Notes under the pieces: model-generated
What the model saw: the letters and a program-made list of their open reading frames with translations, nothing else
What the model was told of the DNA's origin: nothing
Databases searched by the model: none
Translations under genes and position numbers: made by a program
NCBI RefSeq assembly: GCF_002088975.1
Contig: NZ_NCST01000065.1
Location: 1-64,000, forward strand
DNA length: 64,000 bases
Reading direction: 5' to 3'
Origin: Henriciella aquimarina
Lineage (GTDB): Bacteria; Pseudomonadota; Alphaproteobacteria; Caulobacterales; Hyphomonadaceae
Part shown: piece by piece, positions 16,335 to 24,605 of the stretch
How positions within the stretch are numbered: the stretch's first letter is position 1
Layout of the letters: every line of letters starts with the position of its first letter

Positions 16335-17234
16335 ATGGGCTTTCGGGATTTCCTCCTTCTGTTTGCGGTCTGCTTTGTCTGGGGCTTGAACCTGGTCGTT
16401 ACCCGCTGGGTTGTGGCCGATGCGGGCGTCCCGCCCATCTTCTTTGCCGGCGTGCGCTTTGCGGGCATTGCCCTCGTCCTTATCCCTTTCCTGTTCCCCC
16501 TGCCGAAAAACATGGGCATGCTGGCCATGATCTCGATGTGCATGGGGGCGGTGCATTTCGCACTGCTCTTCATGGGGCTCGCCAATGCCGAGGCGAGCGC
16601 GGTTGCAGTGACCGGCCAGCTCGGCGTGCCGTTCTCGACCTTGATGAGCATGGCTTTCCTGGGGGAGACGGTTGGCTGGCGGCGCGGCCTGGGCATTATG
16701 CTGGCCTTCGCCGGCGTCGTACTGATTGCCTTCGATCCGGACAGCTTCGCGGTAAGCTTCGGCCTCATCTATGTCATCGCGTCGGCGTTGGTCGGCGCAG
16801 CCGGCGGCATCCTGATGAAGCGCATGGCGCCGATCAGCGCGCTGCAGCTGCAGGCCTGGCTCGGCCTTTTCAGCTTCGCGCCGCTACTTGCGCTCTCCTT
16901 CTTGATCGAGGCGGGACAGGTGGAGGCGTTTTCCGGTGGCGGCTGGCTTGTCTGGCTGGCCACCGCCTTTGCCGTTCTGGGCGTCAGCGTCTTTGGCCAC
17001 GGGGCCTTCTATACGCTGATCAAGAAGTATGAGATTTCTCTGCTCTCGCCCCTGACGCTGATGACCCCCATATGGGGTGTCGTACTCGCCGTCGCCCTGC
17101 TGGGCGAGCCGCTGACCATGAAGCTCGTGGTCGGGGCGGCGGTGTCCCTTGGCGGCGTCTTCGTCATTGCCGTCAGGGCCAACAAGACGATGCCCGAAGC
17201 GGCGATAACGGAAAGGATTTCCGCCTCGAAATGA
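16335..17234 (+). CDS. EamA-family drug/metabolite transporter
   Basis: A 299-residue membrane protein with ten hydrophobic helices arranged as two EamA repeats (first from FLLLFAVCFVWGLNLVVTRW, second from FGLIYVIASALVGAAGGILM). It exports or imports a small metabolite; substrate unknown. I used ATG 16335 (MGFRDFLLL); a TTG 9 codons upstream is less likely. The stop overlaps the next start by four bases (ATGA), implying translational coupling to the amidase. Confidence 0.88.
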   Translation: MGFRDFLLLFAVCFVWGLNLVVTRWVVADAGVPPIFFAGVRFAGIALVLIPFLFPLPKNMGMLAMISMCMGAVHFALLFMGLANAEASAVAVTGQLGVPFSTLMSMAFLGETVGWRRGLGIMLAFAGVVLIAFDPDSFAVSFGLIYVIASALVGAAGGILMKRMAPISALQLQAWLGLFSFAPLLALSFLIEAGQVEAFSGGGWLVWLATAFAVLGVSVFGHGAFYTLIKKYEISLLSPLTLMTPIWGVVLAVALLGEPLTMKLVVGAAVSLGGVFVIAVRANKTMPEAAITERISASK

Positions 17235-17917
17235 CAGCGATGATCCGCCAGCCCAGTCCGAATTTCAATGAGCGGCGTTTTCCGCTCGATATGCTCGTCC
17301 TGCATTATACCGGTATGGAAACCGGTGCGGCGGCGCTGGAGCGGATGTGCGATCCGGCGGCTTCGGTCTCGGCGCACTATATGGTCTGGGAGAGTGGCGA
17401 GATCGTCCAGCTGGTCGAGGAGGACAAGCGCGCCTGGCATGCCGGCGTCTCCCGCTGGCAGGGCGATGAAGACCTCAATTCCCGCTCCATCGGCATCGAG
17501 ATCGTGAATGGCGGGCATGACTGGCCTCTGGAAGACGGCCGTCTGCCGCCTTATCCGGAAGCCCAGGTCCAGGCCGTGATCGCGCTCTGCAAAGATATAC
17601 TCGGCCGCTGGGACATCCCGCAGACGCGCATCGTCGGCCACAGCGACATTGCGCCGGCACGCAAACAGGATCCGGGCGAGCATTTCCCTTGGGTGAAACT
17701 CGCCCGTGAGGGGATCGGCCTCTGGCCGCTGCAGCCGGGGACTGGAGAGGCGACGCTGGCGTCCGCGCTGGAGCAGATCGGCTATGATATCGGCGATCTT
17801 CCGGCCGCGACCGCGGCCTTCCAGCGCCGTTGGCGCCCGGCACGGATCGACGGGGTGGACGACCCTGAGACCCGCTCTGTCGCCCGGGCTGTGGCCGCCC
17901 TCTATTCGGCCGGCTGA
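17231..17917 (+). CDS. N-acetylmuramoyl-L-alanine amidase (Amidase_2, AmiD-like)
   Basis: A 228-residue zinc amidase that cleaves the bond between MurNAc and the stem peptide. The zinc ligands are visible: His in LVLHYTGM (about 25), His in IVGHSDIAP, and the acidic/Lys segment ARKQDPGEHFPW. Residues ~165-225 (LASALEQIGYDIGD...FQRRWRP) look like a short peptidoglycan-binding domain. No signal peptide, so it is either cytoplasmic, recycling anhydro-muropeptides (AmpD-like), or exported otherwise. ATG 17231 overlaps the upstream EamA stop; the frame is open further upstream inside that gene. Confidence 0.9.
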   Translation: MTAMIRQPSPNFNERRFPLDMLVLHYTGMETGAAALERMCDPAASVSAHYMVWESGEIVQLVEEDKRAWHAGVSRWQGDEDLNSRSIGIEIVNGGHDWPLEDGRLPPYPEAQVQAVIALCKDILGRWDIPQTRIVGHSDIAPARKQDPGEHFPWVKLAREGIGLWPLQPGTGEATLASALEQIGYDIGDLPAATAAFQRRWRPARIDGVDDPETRSVARAVAALYSAG

Positions 17918-18816
17918 TCCTCGCCGGTCATGTCGTCCTTGTGGGCCGCGACCTGGTTTGCCCATTCGACGGACAGCGCCGCGCCCAGCAGCAGTGAAGA
18001 GACCGAAACCAGCAGCCAGATGAAACCGAGAATGACCGAGGCGAGGGCCCCGTAGAAGGTGTCGAGCACCGAGACCTTGAGGTAGAGATGGTAGGCCCAG
18101 GTCGAGACACTCCAGGACAGGGCCCCGGCAGCCGCCCCTGCCGCGACGGCGCGGCCCGAACTGATCCGCCCGTGCAGGGACAGTGAAATGATCAGATAGA
18201 AGATGGCGAAACAGGCGAGGAACTTCCCGAGCCAGAGCTGTGAGGCCCAGTTCGAGATATTCTCAGCCAGTTCAAAGGCGATAAAGCCCTGGCGTTCTGT
18301 CACGAAAGACATGAGCAGCTGCAGCGCGCCGAGCAGCCAGACCAGCATGATCAGCGCCGTGGTCATCAGGAGCGAGACCCCCTGGAAGCGGATGATGTTG
18401 GTTCGTTTCTCCGACCCGGCCACCATGCGGATCCCCGTGATCGCGGCCTTGGCGCCGGAGCTGGCGGTGTAGAAGACGATAAGGATGGCAATGGCCGCAC
18501 GCACGGTCAGCCCTTGCGGGGTGGCCTCGCGGATCGTGGTGAGGTCTGTCTGGCTAAGCGGGGCGACCGCCGAGGTCAGCACCTGGTCGATCGTGTTCGA
18601 CAGGCTCTCCGAGAGATCATGCGGCAGCAGAGAGAAGAGCAGGGTCAGGGTGAGGTAGATCAGCGGGAAGATGGAGAAGAGCGCATAGAAGCTGATCCCG
18701 CCCGAAACGATCCGGACTTCCGGTTTCGACAGGCGCATGATGGCATGCCAGAGCGGCAGGACCAGCCAGTCGAGAACCGGTTTTGGCACAGGCAGCTTCT
18801 CAAGCCAGGCCTTCAT
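17902..18816 (-). CDS. YihY/BrkB-family inner membrane protein
   Basis: About 304 residues and six membrane helices, with the family marks GGISFYALFSIFPLIYLTLTL near the start and GALASVILGFIWLLVSVSSLLLGAALSVEW near the end. Function is not established; the old ribonuclease BN assignment for YihY was wrong. ATG 18816 (MKAWLEKLP) has a GGAAAGG ribosome site; ATG 18843 (MAQYSERKR) is a weaker alternative and the longer open frame is implausible. Its 3' end overlaps the convergent amidase by 16 bp. Confidence 0.88.
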   Translation of the reverse strand: MKAWLEKLPVPKPVLDWLVLPLWHAIMRLSKPEVRIVSGGISFYALFSIFPLIYLTLTLLFSLLPHDLSESLSNTIDQVLTSAVAPLSQTDLTTIREATPQGLTVRAAIAILIVFYTASSGAKAAITGIRMVAGSEKRTNIIRFQGVSLLMTTALIMLVWLLGALQLLMSFVTERQGFIAFELAENISNWASQLWLGKFLACFAIFYLIISLSLHGRISSGRAVAAGAAAGALSWSVSTWAYHLYLKVSVLDTFYGALASVILGFIWLLVSVSSLLLGAALSVEWANQVAAHKDDMTGEDQPAE

Positions 18817-19003
18817 CCTTTTCCTTTCCGAATACTGCGCCATCGCTGAGAAGATGGGGCAAGGGGCGATGTCTGGCCAGTCAGTCGCCCATTTGGATTT
18901 CGATTTTATTGCCAATGGGCCCGGACAGGCGTATGAGCTTCTCGCACATCGTTCTCGTATTGCCGCGGCTGCTGACCCGACAGGCAATGAAACGAGGACA
19001 CCT

Positions 19004-19546
19004 ATGTCACATCCGAAAACGCGGGCCGAGCGCCGCGCGCTTGCGCGCAAGCTGGACCGGCGCGTGGATCATCGCGCCGAGGCCAGCCGCCGGCATGGAA
19101 TCGAGAAAGACTGGAAGAAGCTCTACTGGCGCCGCAACAAGCTTCACCGCGCCCGCCAGATCGGCAAGATCTGGCCGTATTGCGAGTGGGAGAAACTGAT
19201 GACGGACGCTGCGCCAGTGAAGGTGCTCTTCATATGTTCACGCAACCGGTTGAGAAGCCCGACCGCAGAAGCCGTCTTCCAGGCTGTCCCGGGCGTCGAG
19301 GCGCGCTCGGCCGGGACGGCGCGGGATGCGGTGCGGCAGGTCAATCTGTCAGATATCCGTTGGGCCGACCTTGTCGTCTGCATGGAGGACAAGCATGCCA
19401 ATCGCGTACGGGCCGATTTTCGACAGGCCGCCCGCCACAAGCGTATCTGCGTGCTCGCCATTCCGGACGACTATAAATACATGCAGGAAGAGCTGGTCAG
19501 CCTGCTGCGAACCAGGGTCATGCCCTTGATCCGTGCCAGCGAGTGA
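19004..19546 (+). CDS. Low-molecular-weight phosphatase-like protein with basic N-terminal extension
   Basis: The C-terminal ~110 residues are a small LMW-PTPase-like domain: VLFICSRNRLRSPTAE contains the CX5R loop (Cys ~78, Arg ~84), followed by ARSAGTA, ADLVVCMEDKH and IPDDYKYMQEELVSLL with a candidate general acid. The N-terminal ~65 residues are very basic (RAERRALARKLDRRVDHRAE...WKKLYWRRNKLHRARQIG) and resemble free-standing small basic proteins. The join is in frame, at EKLMTDAAPV, so an internal start at ATG 19199 could also make the phosphatase alone. A ribosome site (ACGAGGA) precedes ATG 19004. Confidence 0.75.
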   Translation: MSHPKTRAERRALARKLDRRVDHRAEASRRHGIEKDWKKLYWRRNKLHRARQIGKIWPYCEWEKLMTDAAPVKVLFICSRNRLRSPTAEAVFQAVPGVEARSAGTARDAVRQVNLSDIRWADLVVCMEDKHANRVRADFRQAARHKRICVLAIPDDYKYMQEELVSLLRTRVMPLIRASE

Positions 19547-19552
19547 GCCGTC

Positions 19553-20155
19553 TTACGGCCCGCACACCCATTGGCCTTCATAGGTGCGCTCGGTGCCATC
19601 ATCACGCTGGGCGATCATGTCGGCGAAGTGAGAGACGGTTTCGCTCGCCTTCGTCGTGCTGGGATCGCCAAGGGTGACCGTCACCGTCAGGTCCGTGCCC
19701 GTGAAGCTGCCGGCCCTGGTCTCAAGCATGTTGAAGTCGCCGGATGTCTTGCCGAGCAGCGCGACTGTTGTGCCATCATCGTTGACGACACCGGTTGGCG
19801 GGGTGTCCCCCTGCACATTCGCCCGCGCGGCCATGAGCGACGTGCTGTCGCTGGTGATGAAGGCACAGCCGAGTTCACCTTCGAGCGTAGCGGCATCGGA
19901 CGACGTAATCTGCCGGAGATTGATAGGCTTGGGTTCGGCTTCGGTCTCGGACATCTCCGAGGTCTCGCTGCCGGACATGTCCATGTCGTCGGATGGCGCC
20001 TCTTCAGGCGGTGTGCTCTCATCCGGCATTGTCTCTTCGTCCGGCATCGTTTCCTGCGGAGCAGGTGTTGTCTCCTGCGGAACCGGCTCGTCTGGCGAGC
20101 AGGCCGCGAGTGTCAGGGCGATCGGGGCGAGAGCGAAAAGACTTGTGCGCATCAT
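19553..20155 (-). CDS. Lipoprotein, hypothetical
   Basis: About 200 residues: lipoprotein signal (MMRTSLFALAPIALTLAAC|SP), a long acidic Pro/Glu/Met-rich linker (about 25-80, repeats such as QETMPDEETMPDES), then a compact domain (EGELGCAFITSDSTSLMAAR...TLTVTVTLGD-like, ending EGQWVCGP) with two cysteines. Likely surface or periplasmic. The frame is open further upstream into the rnpB region but the signal peptide fixes the start at 20155 or 20152; no strong ribosome site. Function unknown. Confidence 0.7.
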   Translation of the reverse strand: MMRTSLFALAPIALTLAACSPDEPVPQETTPAPQETMPDEETMPDESTPPEEAPSDDMDMSGSETSEMSETEAEPKPINLRQITSSDAATLEGELGCAFITSDSTSLMAARANVQGDTPPTGVVNDDGTTVALLGKTSGDFNMLETRAGSFTGTDLTVTVTLGDPSTTKASETVSHFADMIAQRDDGTERTYEGQWVCGP

Positions 20156-20236
20156 GATGACACAACGATGCACGCCATCGGCAGGTTCCGCAACCATGAC
20201 TCGCGTTTTGCCGGTTTCATGATTATATCGCCGCCC

Positions 20237-20610
20237 TGACCAGACGGCCGGGCAGCCGCTGGTGGCAGGCTTGCCTGTCACTGGAGGAAAGTCCGGGCTC
20301 CATGGAAACAGGGCGGCGGGTAACGCCCGCCCGGCGCAAGCCGAGGGAAAGTGCCACAGAGAGCAGACCGCTCCGGACCTGGTCCGGAGTAAGGGTGAAA
20401 GGGTGGGGTAAGAGCCCACCGCGGAGGCGGCAACGTTTCCGGCATGGTAAACCCCGCCTGGAGCAAGACCGAGTAGGGGGCGCGCATGGGCCGTTTCCAG
20501 CCTGCGCCCCGGGTGTGTCGCGTGAGGGCCTTGGCGACAGGGCTCCCAGAGGAATGGTTGCCGAACCCGGAAACGGGGGAACAGAACCCGGCTTACAGGC
20601 CGTCTGGTCA
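20237..20610 (+). ncRNA. rnpB: RNase P RNA, bacterial class A
   Basis: The catalytic RNA that removes tRNA 5' leaders. The ends form a perfect 13-bp P1 (TGACCAGACGGCC 20237-20249 with GGCCGTCTGGTCA 20598-20610). The conserved cores are present: GAGGAAAGTCCGGGCTCC near 20282, GGGTAAGAGCCCACCG, GGCAACG, CCCGCCTGGAGCAAGACCGA and the 3' ACAGAACCCGGCTTA. An AT-rich TATAT 10 bp upstream could be the -10. The 3' end is followed by CTTTTC and faces the DUF2721 gene tail to tail, 6 bp apart. Confidence 0.96.
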
Positions 20611-20616
20611 GCTTTT

Positions 20617-21096
20617 CTAGAAGAAGTGGCTCTTGCGCTTGACCTGCATGCGCTCCAGCAGGTCGGTGCGCACCCGAAGCATCTCCGCAGCGACATGGAT
20701 TTCCCAGAGGAAGTTGCCGATGGCCGCAACAAGCACGCCCATGGTCATGATGAACAGGACCGAGACGAACGCCGACAGGTCATAGGAGAGGAGCTGCCCG
20801 GTAAACAGCGTCACGATGACGAGGCAGACCATCAGCATGGCCAGCGCGGCCAGCGTGATCGCACGGTTGATCCAGGCCATGCGCCGGTCAAGCAGGAGGA
20901 GTTCCTTCGACCAGCGCGGATGGGTTTCCATCGGCTGCTCGACCGACAGTTCGATTTCCAGTGCCCGGGTGCGGTCGACGATCCGGCCGAGACGGTTGGT
21001 GAGGGTGACGAGCAGATGGCCGATACCGGCAATCAGGAAGACAGGCGCGACAGCCAGCTGAATAATGTGGGCAATATCGTCTGCCATTCCGCTCAT
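20617..21096 (-). CDS. DUF2721 membrane protein
   Basis: A 159-residue protein with three membrane helices (IIQLAVAPVFLIAGIGHLLV; AITLAALAMLMVCLVIVTLF; LSAFVSVLFIMTMGVLVAAI) and the family's cytoplasmic charged loop after helix 1 (NRLGRIVDRTRALE...LLLLDRRMAWINRAI). DUF2721 has no assigned function. The gene ends 6 bp from the 3' end of rnpB. ATG 21096 or the Met three codons on are both possible starts. Confidence 0.88.
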   Translation of the reverse strand: MSGMADDIAHIIQLAVAPVFLIAGIGHLLVTLTNRLGRIVDRTRALEIELSVEQPMETHPRWSKELLLLDRRMAWINRAITLAALAMLMVCLVIVTLFTGQLLSYDLSAFVSVLFIMTMGVLVAAIGNFLWEIHVAAEMLRVRTDLLERMQVKRKSHFF

Positions 21097-21156
21097 GGCG
21101 ATGGCATCGGACTCTGCTCCGCGAAAGTCAAGACGGAACGGTGCGGGAGGGCCGTC

Positions 21157-21501
21157 TCATTCCGGTTCTGCAAAACCCCAGCCATCTGGTTGATAGCCGC
21201 GAGCAAGCGCCATCTTCGTCGTGCGCTCTTCATGCGTCCAGATATCCTGCGGCGTGAAGGGGATGGGACCGACCGTGGCGGCGACCTCATCGGGGGCTTC
21301 GGCCTCATTGAGTTCATAACCGAAGCTGGCAAGCGCCTTTTCGAAGGCTTCGCGGCGCGCCTCTTCGCCTTCGATCGGTTTGAAGAAGAGATCGAGCATG
21401 ATCTCACTATGCGGTTTCACGCCCTGAGTGTCGCGCAGCTGCTCGCAGGTATAGACCGTTTCGGCCTGCTGCTCGGTGAAGTTCCAGTCGGCATCGTCCA
21501 T
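21157..21501 (-). CDS. RraB-like protein (ribonuclease E inhibitor family)
   Basis: About 114 residues, acidic, starting MDDADWNFTEQQ. The pattern of a short N-terminal segment, a central FFKPIEGEEARREAFEKALASFGYE (split here by eye) and a C-terminal ARGYQPDGWGFAEPE resembles the RraB/DUF695-related fold that in gammaproteobacteria inhibits RNase E. The link is tentative. It lies 60 bp upstream of the DUF2721 gene on the same strand. A GTG at 21519 is an alternative start. Confidence 0.6.
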   Translation of the reverse strand: MDDADWNFTEQQAETVYTCEQLRDTQGVKPHSEIMLDLFFKPIEGEEARREAFEKALASFGYELNEAEAPDEVAATVGPIPFTPQDIWTHEERTTKMALARGYQPDGWGFAEPE

Positions 21502-21763
21502 GGCGGGTCTGTAGCGCACGGCGGAGCATATTTACAGCCTGAAACACCAGCCGGAGCCACTGATCCCTCGTCGTCGGGCCGGGCTGTAACGGCGCGATGG
21601 CCGCATGCGTCTGGCCTTGTTTTATCGCACGCGCATCAATGGTTTGATAATTGCAGGCCGTCAGACCAGAAGATGGTTTTCCTCATTCTGGCACGGGCCC
21701 GGTACGGATGAGGGATGACGCGTAATTGTGCCGGCTTGGCCCGCCGGCGAACAGGGATATGTC

Positions 21764-23260
21764 ATGAGCTTCGCGCTGATCGGCCTTATCACAGCTGCGG
21801 CTTCGCTGCTGGCGCTCCTGCGTTCGCGGGCCATGATGCTTGGTGTCTTGTGTTCTGCCGCTCTGTTGCAGGCGGCGTCTGCCATGGCATTCGGCTCGGC
21901 CAATATCACGCCGGGCCACCTTGCCCTCGGCTTCTTCATTCTTGCCGTTCTCATTCGCCAGGGCGGGCTGGAATATGCCTATGCCGCGATCCAGCCCCTG
22001 CGGCCCGGCTTTTTCCTTCTGGCATTGTCTGTCTGGGGCCTGATGGCGAGTTTCGTCATGCCGCGCCTCTTCGCCGGGCAGTTCCTGGTCTTCCCGATGA
22101 ACCCGGACAGGAAGTTCATCATCGAAGTGCCCTTGTTCCCGTCCAGTGCGAACTTCAACCAGGCGGTCTATTTCCTTGGTGGCCTGCTGACCTTCGCGTT
22201 CGTCTCGTCCCTCGTGCGGACGAATGAGAGCATGCACAAGGCCGCCTTCGCGCTCATCATCGCGGCGATCGTCAATCTGGTGATCGTGGCCTTCGACACC
22301 ATCAGTTTCGCCGTCGGCATGAGCGATATGCTCAACTTCCTGCGCAATGCCGACTATTCGCAGCTCTTCTCGCACCAGTATCTGGGTATCAAGCGGGTGA
22401 CCGGCTCTTTCCCCGAGGCGTCGAGTTTCGCGGCAACGACGGTGGGCCTGTTTGCCTTCAATTACCGGCTATGGCGCGGAGGCTTCCGGGCTGAGCTGAC
22501 CGGTGCGGTCGCGCTCTTTTCCTTCATGGCTCTCATCTTTGCCTTCTCTTCGACGGGCTATGTGGCGCTGCTCGTCTTCCTGGCGATGTCCTATGCCCGC
22601 GCGCTCACCGGCGGGCAGGGACGCCTTCGCCCGACCAGAGTGACGTCGGCCAACCGCACGATCTTCGTTGCGCTTGGCCCGTTCCTCGCCCTGACAGCGG
22701 CGGTGATCGTGGCCGTGCGGCCCGATATCCTGGACCCGATCACCAAGACGTTCGACGAATCCATCACCAGCAAGCTGGGCAGCGCGAGTGGCATGGAGCG
22801 GATGTCCTGGAATATGGGCGGCCTGAACGCTTTCGTTCAGACCTTCGGCATCGGAGCCGGGCTGGGTAGCGTGCGTACGTCGAGCTTTGTCGTCGGGGTT
22901 CTCGCCAATCTCGGCATCGTCGGCGCGGCGCTCTTCACGGCGTTTTTCGTGCAGCTCTTCCAGGGCAAGATGTCCAAGCGCTCGCGGCTTGGCGATGAGG
23001 ATTCGAAAGTCATTGCATCGGCCGCCCGCTCGGGCTGTTTCGCCACGCTTCTGGCGGCGATGGTGTCGGCCTCGACGGTGGATCTCGGCCTGCAATTCTA
23101 CATCATGGCGGGGATGTCCTGCGGCGCGCTCTTCTTCCGGCCGGGCCGGCTTGTCCAGGCCCCGCCCGAGACCGCTGGCGATGGCCCTGTCGAGGAGGGG
23201 GCGCCAGTCGGTGCCCGCGACTGGGCCCAGCCAACAGGCCCGCGTGGGTTTCAGGCTTGA
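21764..23260 (+). CDS. O-antigen ligase/polysaccharide polymerase-like membrane protein
   Basis: A 498-residue integral membrane protein with 10-12 helices and a large external loop (about 110-150). The second half has the O-antigen ligase-like pattern ...SSTGYVALLVFLAMSYARAL and a later loop GLNAFVQTFGIGAGLGSVRTSSFVVGVLANLGI, a WaaL/Wzy-type signature. It could polymerise or ligate a polysaccharide, but no glycosyltransferase genes are adjacent. Start ATG 21764 (MSFALIG) has AGGGATA upstream. The last 10 bp overlap the convergent bioA. Confidence 0.7.
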   Translation: MSFALIGLITAAASLLALLRSRAMMLGVLCSAALLQAASAMAFGSANITPGHLALGFFILAVLIRQGGLEYAYAAIQPLRPGFFLLALSVWGLMASFVMPRLFAGQFLVFPMNPDRKFIIEVPLFPSSANFNQAVYFLGGLLTFAFVSSLVRTNESMHKAAFALIIAAIVNLVIVAFDTISFAVGMSDMLNFLRNADYSQLFSHQYLGIKRVTGSFPEASSFAATTVGLFAFNYRLWRGGFRAELTGAVALFSFMALIFAFSSTGYVALLVFLAMSYARALTGGQGRLRPTRVTSANRTIFVALGPFLALTAAVIVAVRPDILDPITKTFDESITSKLGSASGMERMSWNMGGLNAFVQTFGIGAGLGSVRTSSFVVGVLANLGIVGAALFTAFFVQLFQGKMSKRSRLGDEDSKVIASAARSGCFATLLAAMVSASTVDLGLQFYIMAGMSCGALFFRPGRLVQAPPETAGDGPVEEGAPVGARDWAQPTGPRGFQA

Positions 23261-24516
23261 GTGGCCGCGAAATCGGCGATGGCTGAGCTCAGCGCTGACA
23301 GGTCTTCCGGTGCGATAACATAAGCCGGGGTGAGGTAGACGACCCGGCCCAGAGGGCGGATGAAGGTGCCGCGCTCGATAAACCAGCGCCGGGCGGCCTC
23401 GACATCGAAATCATGCGCGAACTCGACGGCGGCCACCGCGCCGCAGGTCCGCACGTCGGCGACATGCGGCAAGTCACTTAGCGGTGTTAGCTCCTCAGCC
23501 AGCTGGGCTTGTATGGCGCGAACCTGGTCCAGGCGCGGCTCGGTCTCGAAGAGATCAAGCCCGGCATTGGCAACGGCGCACCCAATGGCATGGCCGGTGA
23601 AGGTCGGTCCGTGCATCAGCGCGTGTTCGGCAGAGTCGGTATGGAAAGCCTCATAGACCCGGCGGCTGGCCATTGTGGCCGCCAGCGGCGTGATGCCGCC
23701 TGTGAGGGCCTTGCCGAGGCAGATGATGTCGGGTGTGACGCCGGCGCGGTCGGCGGCGAACATCTCGCCGGTGCGGCCGAAGCCGGTGAAGATTTCGTCG
23801 AAGATGAGCAGGACGTCATGACGGTCGCAGGCGGCGCGCAGGGCTTTCAGGGTTTCCGGCGAATGCATGCGCATGCCGCCCGCCCCCTGAATCAAGGGTT
23901 CGACAAGCACCGCGGCGATGTCGTTGTGGCTGGAGAGCAGCCGGTCGATCGCTTCGGCCCGGTCGTCTGTGTCCGGAAGGTCGGTAACATACTGTTCCGG
24001 CACGACCCCGGCGAACAGGCTGTGCATGCCTTCCTCCGGGTCGCAGACAGACATGGTGGCGAAGGTATCGCCGTGATAGCCGCCCTTGAAGGAGACAAAG
24101 CGTGTGCGGCGCTCGCCGGTCCGGTTCATGGCGTACTGCACCGCGACTTTCATCGCGACCTCGACCGCCACCGAGCCGGACTCGGTGAAGAAGGTCTTGT
24201 AGAGGTCGCCGGGCGTTATCCCGGCAAGGCGTGTGGCCAGCCGGTAAGCCTGTTCATGGGCGAGCCCGCCCAGCATGACATGCGGCATGGCATCGAGCTG
24301 TGCATGAGCGGCCTTGAGCAGGGTGGGGTGATTGTAGCCATGAACGCTCGTCCACCAGCTGCCGACGCCATCGATCAGTATGCTGCCGTCTTCCATCTTG
24401 AGCCGGGCGCCTTCCGTCGAGGCGATGGGGGACGGGTCCGGCGCGGTCTTCATCTGCGCATAGGGCAGCCAGATATGTTCCAGCCCTGATCTGAACCATT
24501 CATTGCTGCGGGCCAT
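23251..24516 (-). CDS. bioA: Adenosylmethionine-8-amino-7-oxononanoate aminotransferase
   Basis: A 421-residue class III PLP aminotransferase that converts KAPA to DAPA in biotin synthesis using SAM as amino donor. Diagnostic parts are HIWLPYAQMK near the N-terminus, GVGSWWTSVHGYNHP, FFTESGSVAVEVAMK, LIFDEIFTGFGRTG and the PLP lysine in DIICLGKALTGG (about 268). It is divergent from bioF with an 89-bp gap, a common bioA/bioFD arrangement. No BioR-type TTATCTATAA operator was seen in that gap. Confidence 0.95.
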   Translation of the reverse strand: MARSNEWFRSGLEHIWLPYAQMKTAPDPSPIASTEGARLKMEDGSILIDGVGSWWTSVHGYNHPTLLKAAHAQLDAMPHVMLGGLAHEQAYRLATRLAGITPGDLYKTFFTESGSVAVEVAMKVAVQYAMNRTGERRTRFVSFKGGYHGDTFATMSVCDPEEGMHSLFAGVVPEQYVTDLPDTDDRAEAIDRLLSSHNDIAAVLVEPLIQGAGGMRMHSPETLKALRAACDRHDVLLIFDEIFTGFGRTGEMFAADRAGVTPDIICLGKALTGGITPLAATMASRRVYEAFHTDSAEHALMHGPTFTGHAIGCAVANAGLDLFETEPRLDQVRAIQAQLAEELTPLSDLPHVADVRTCGAVAAVEFAHDFDVEAARRWFIERGTFIRPLGRVVYLTPAYVIAPEDLSALSSAIADFAATQA

Positions 24517-24605
24517 GTTTCGTCCTCCTCATGCGGCGGGTGACTTGCGGGGCTCGCGCAGGTCAGTAGGACATGTGCGCAGACAATGCGAGGAAGCGTG
24601 ACTGC

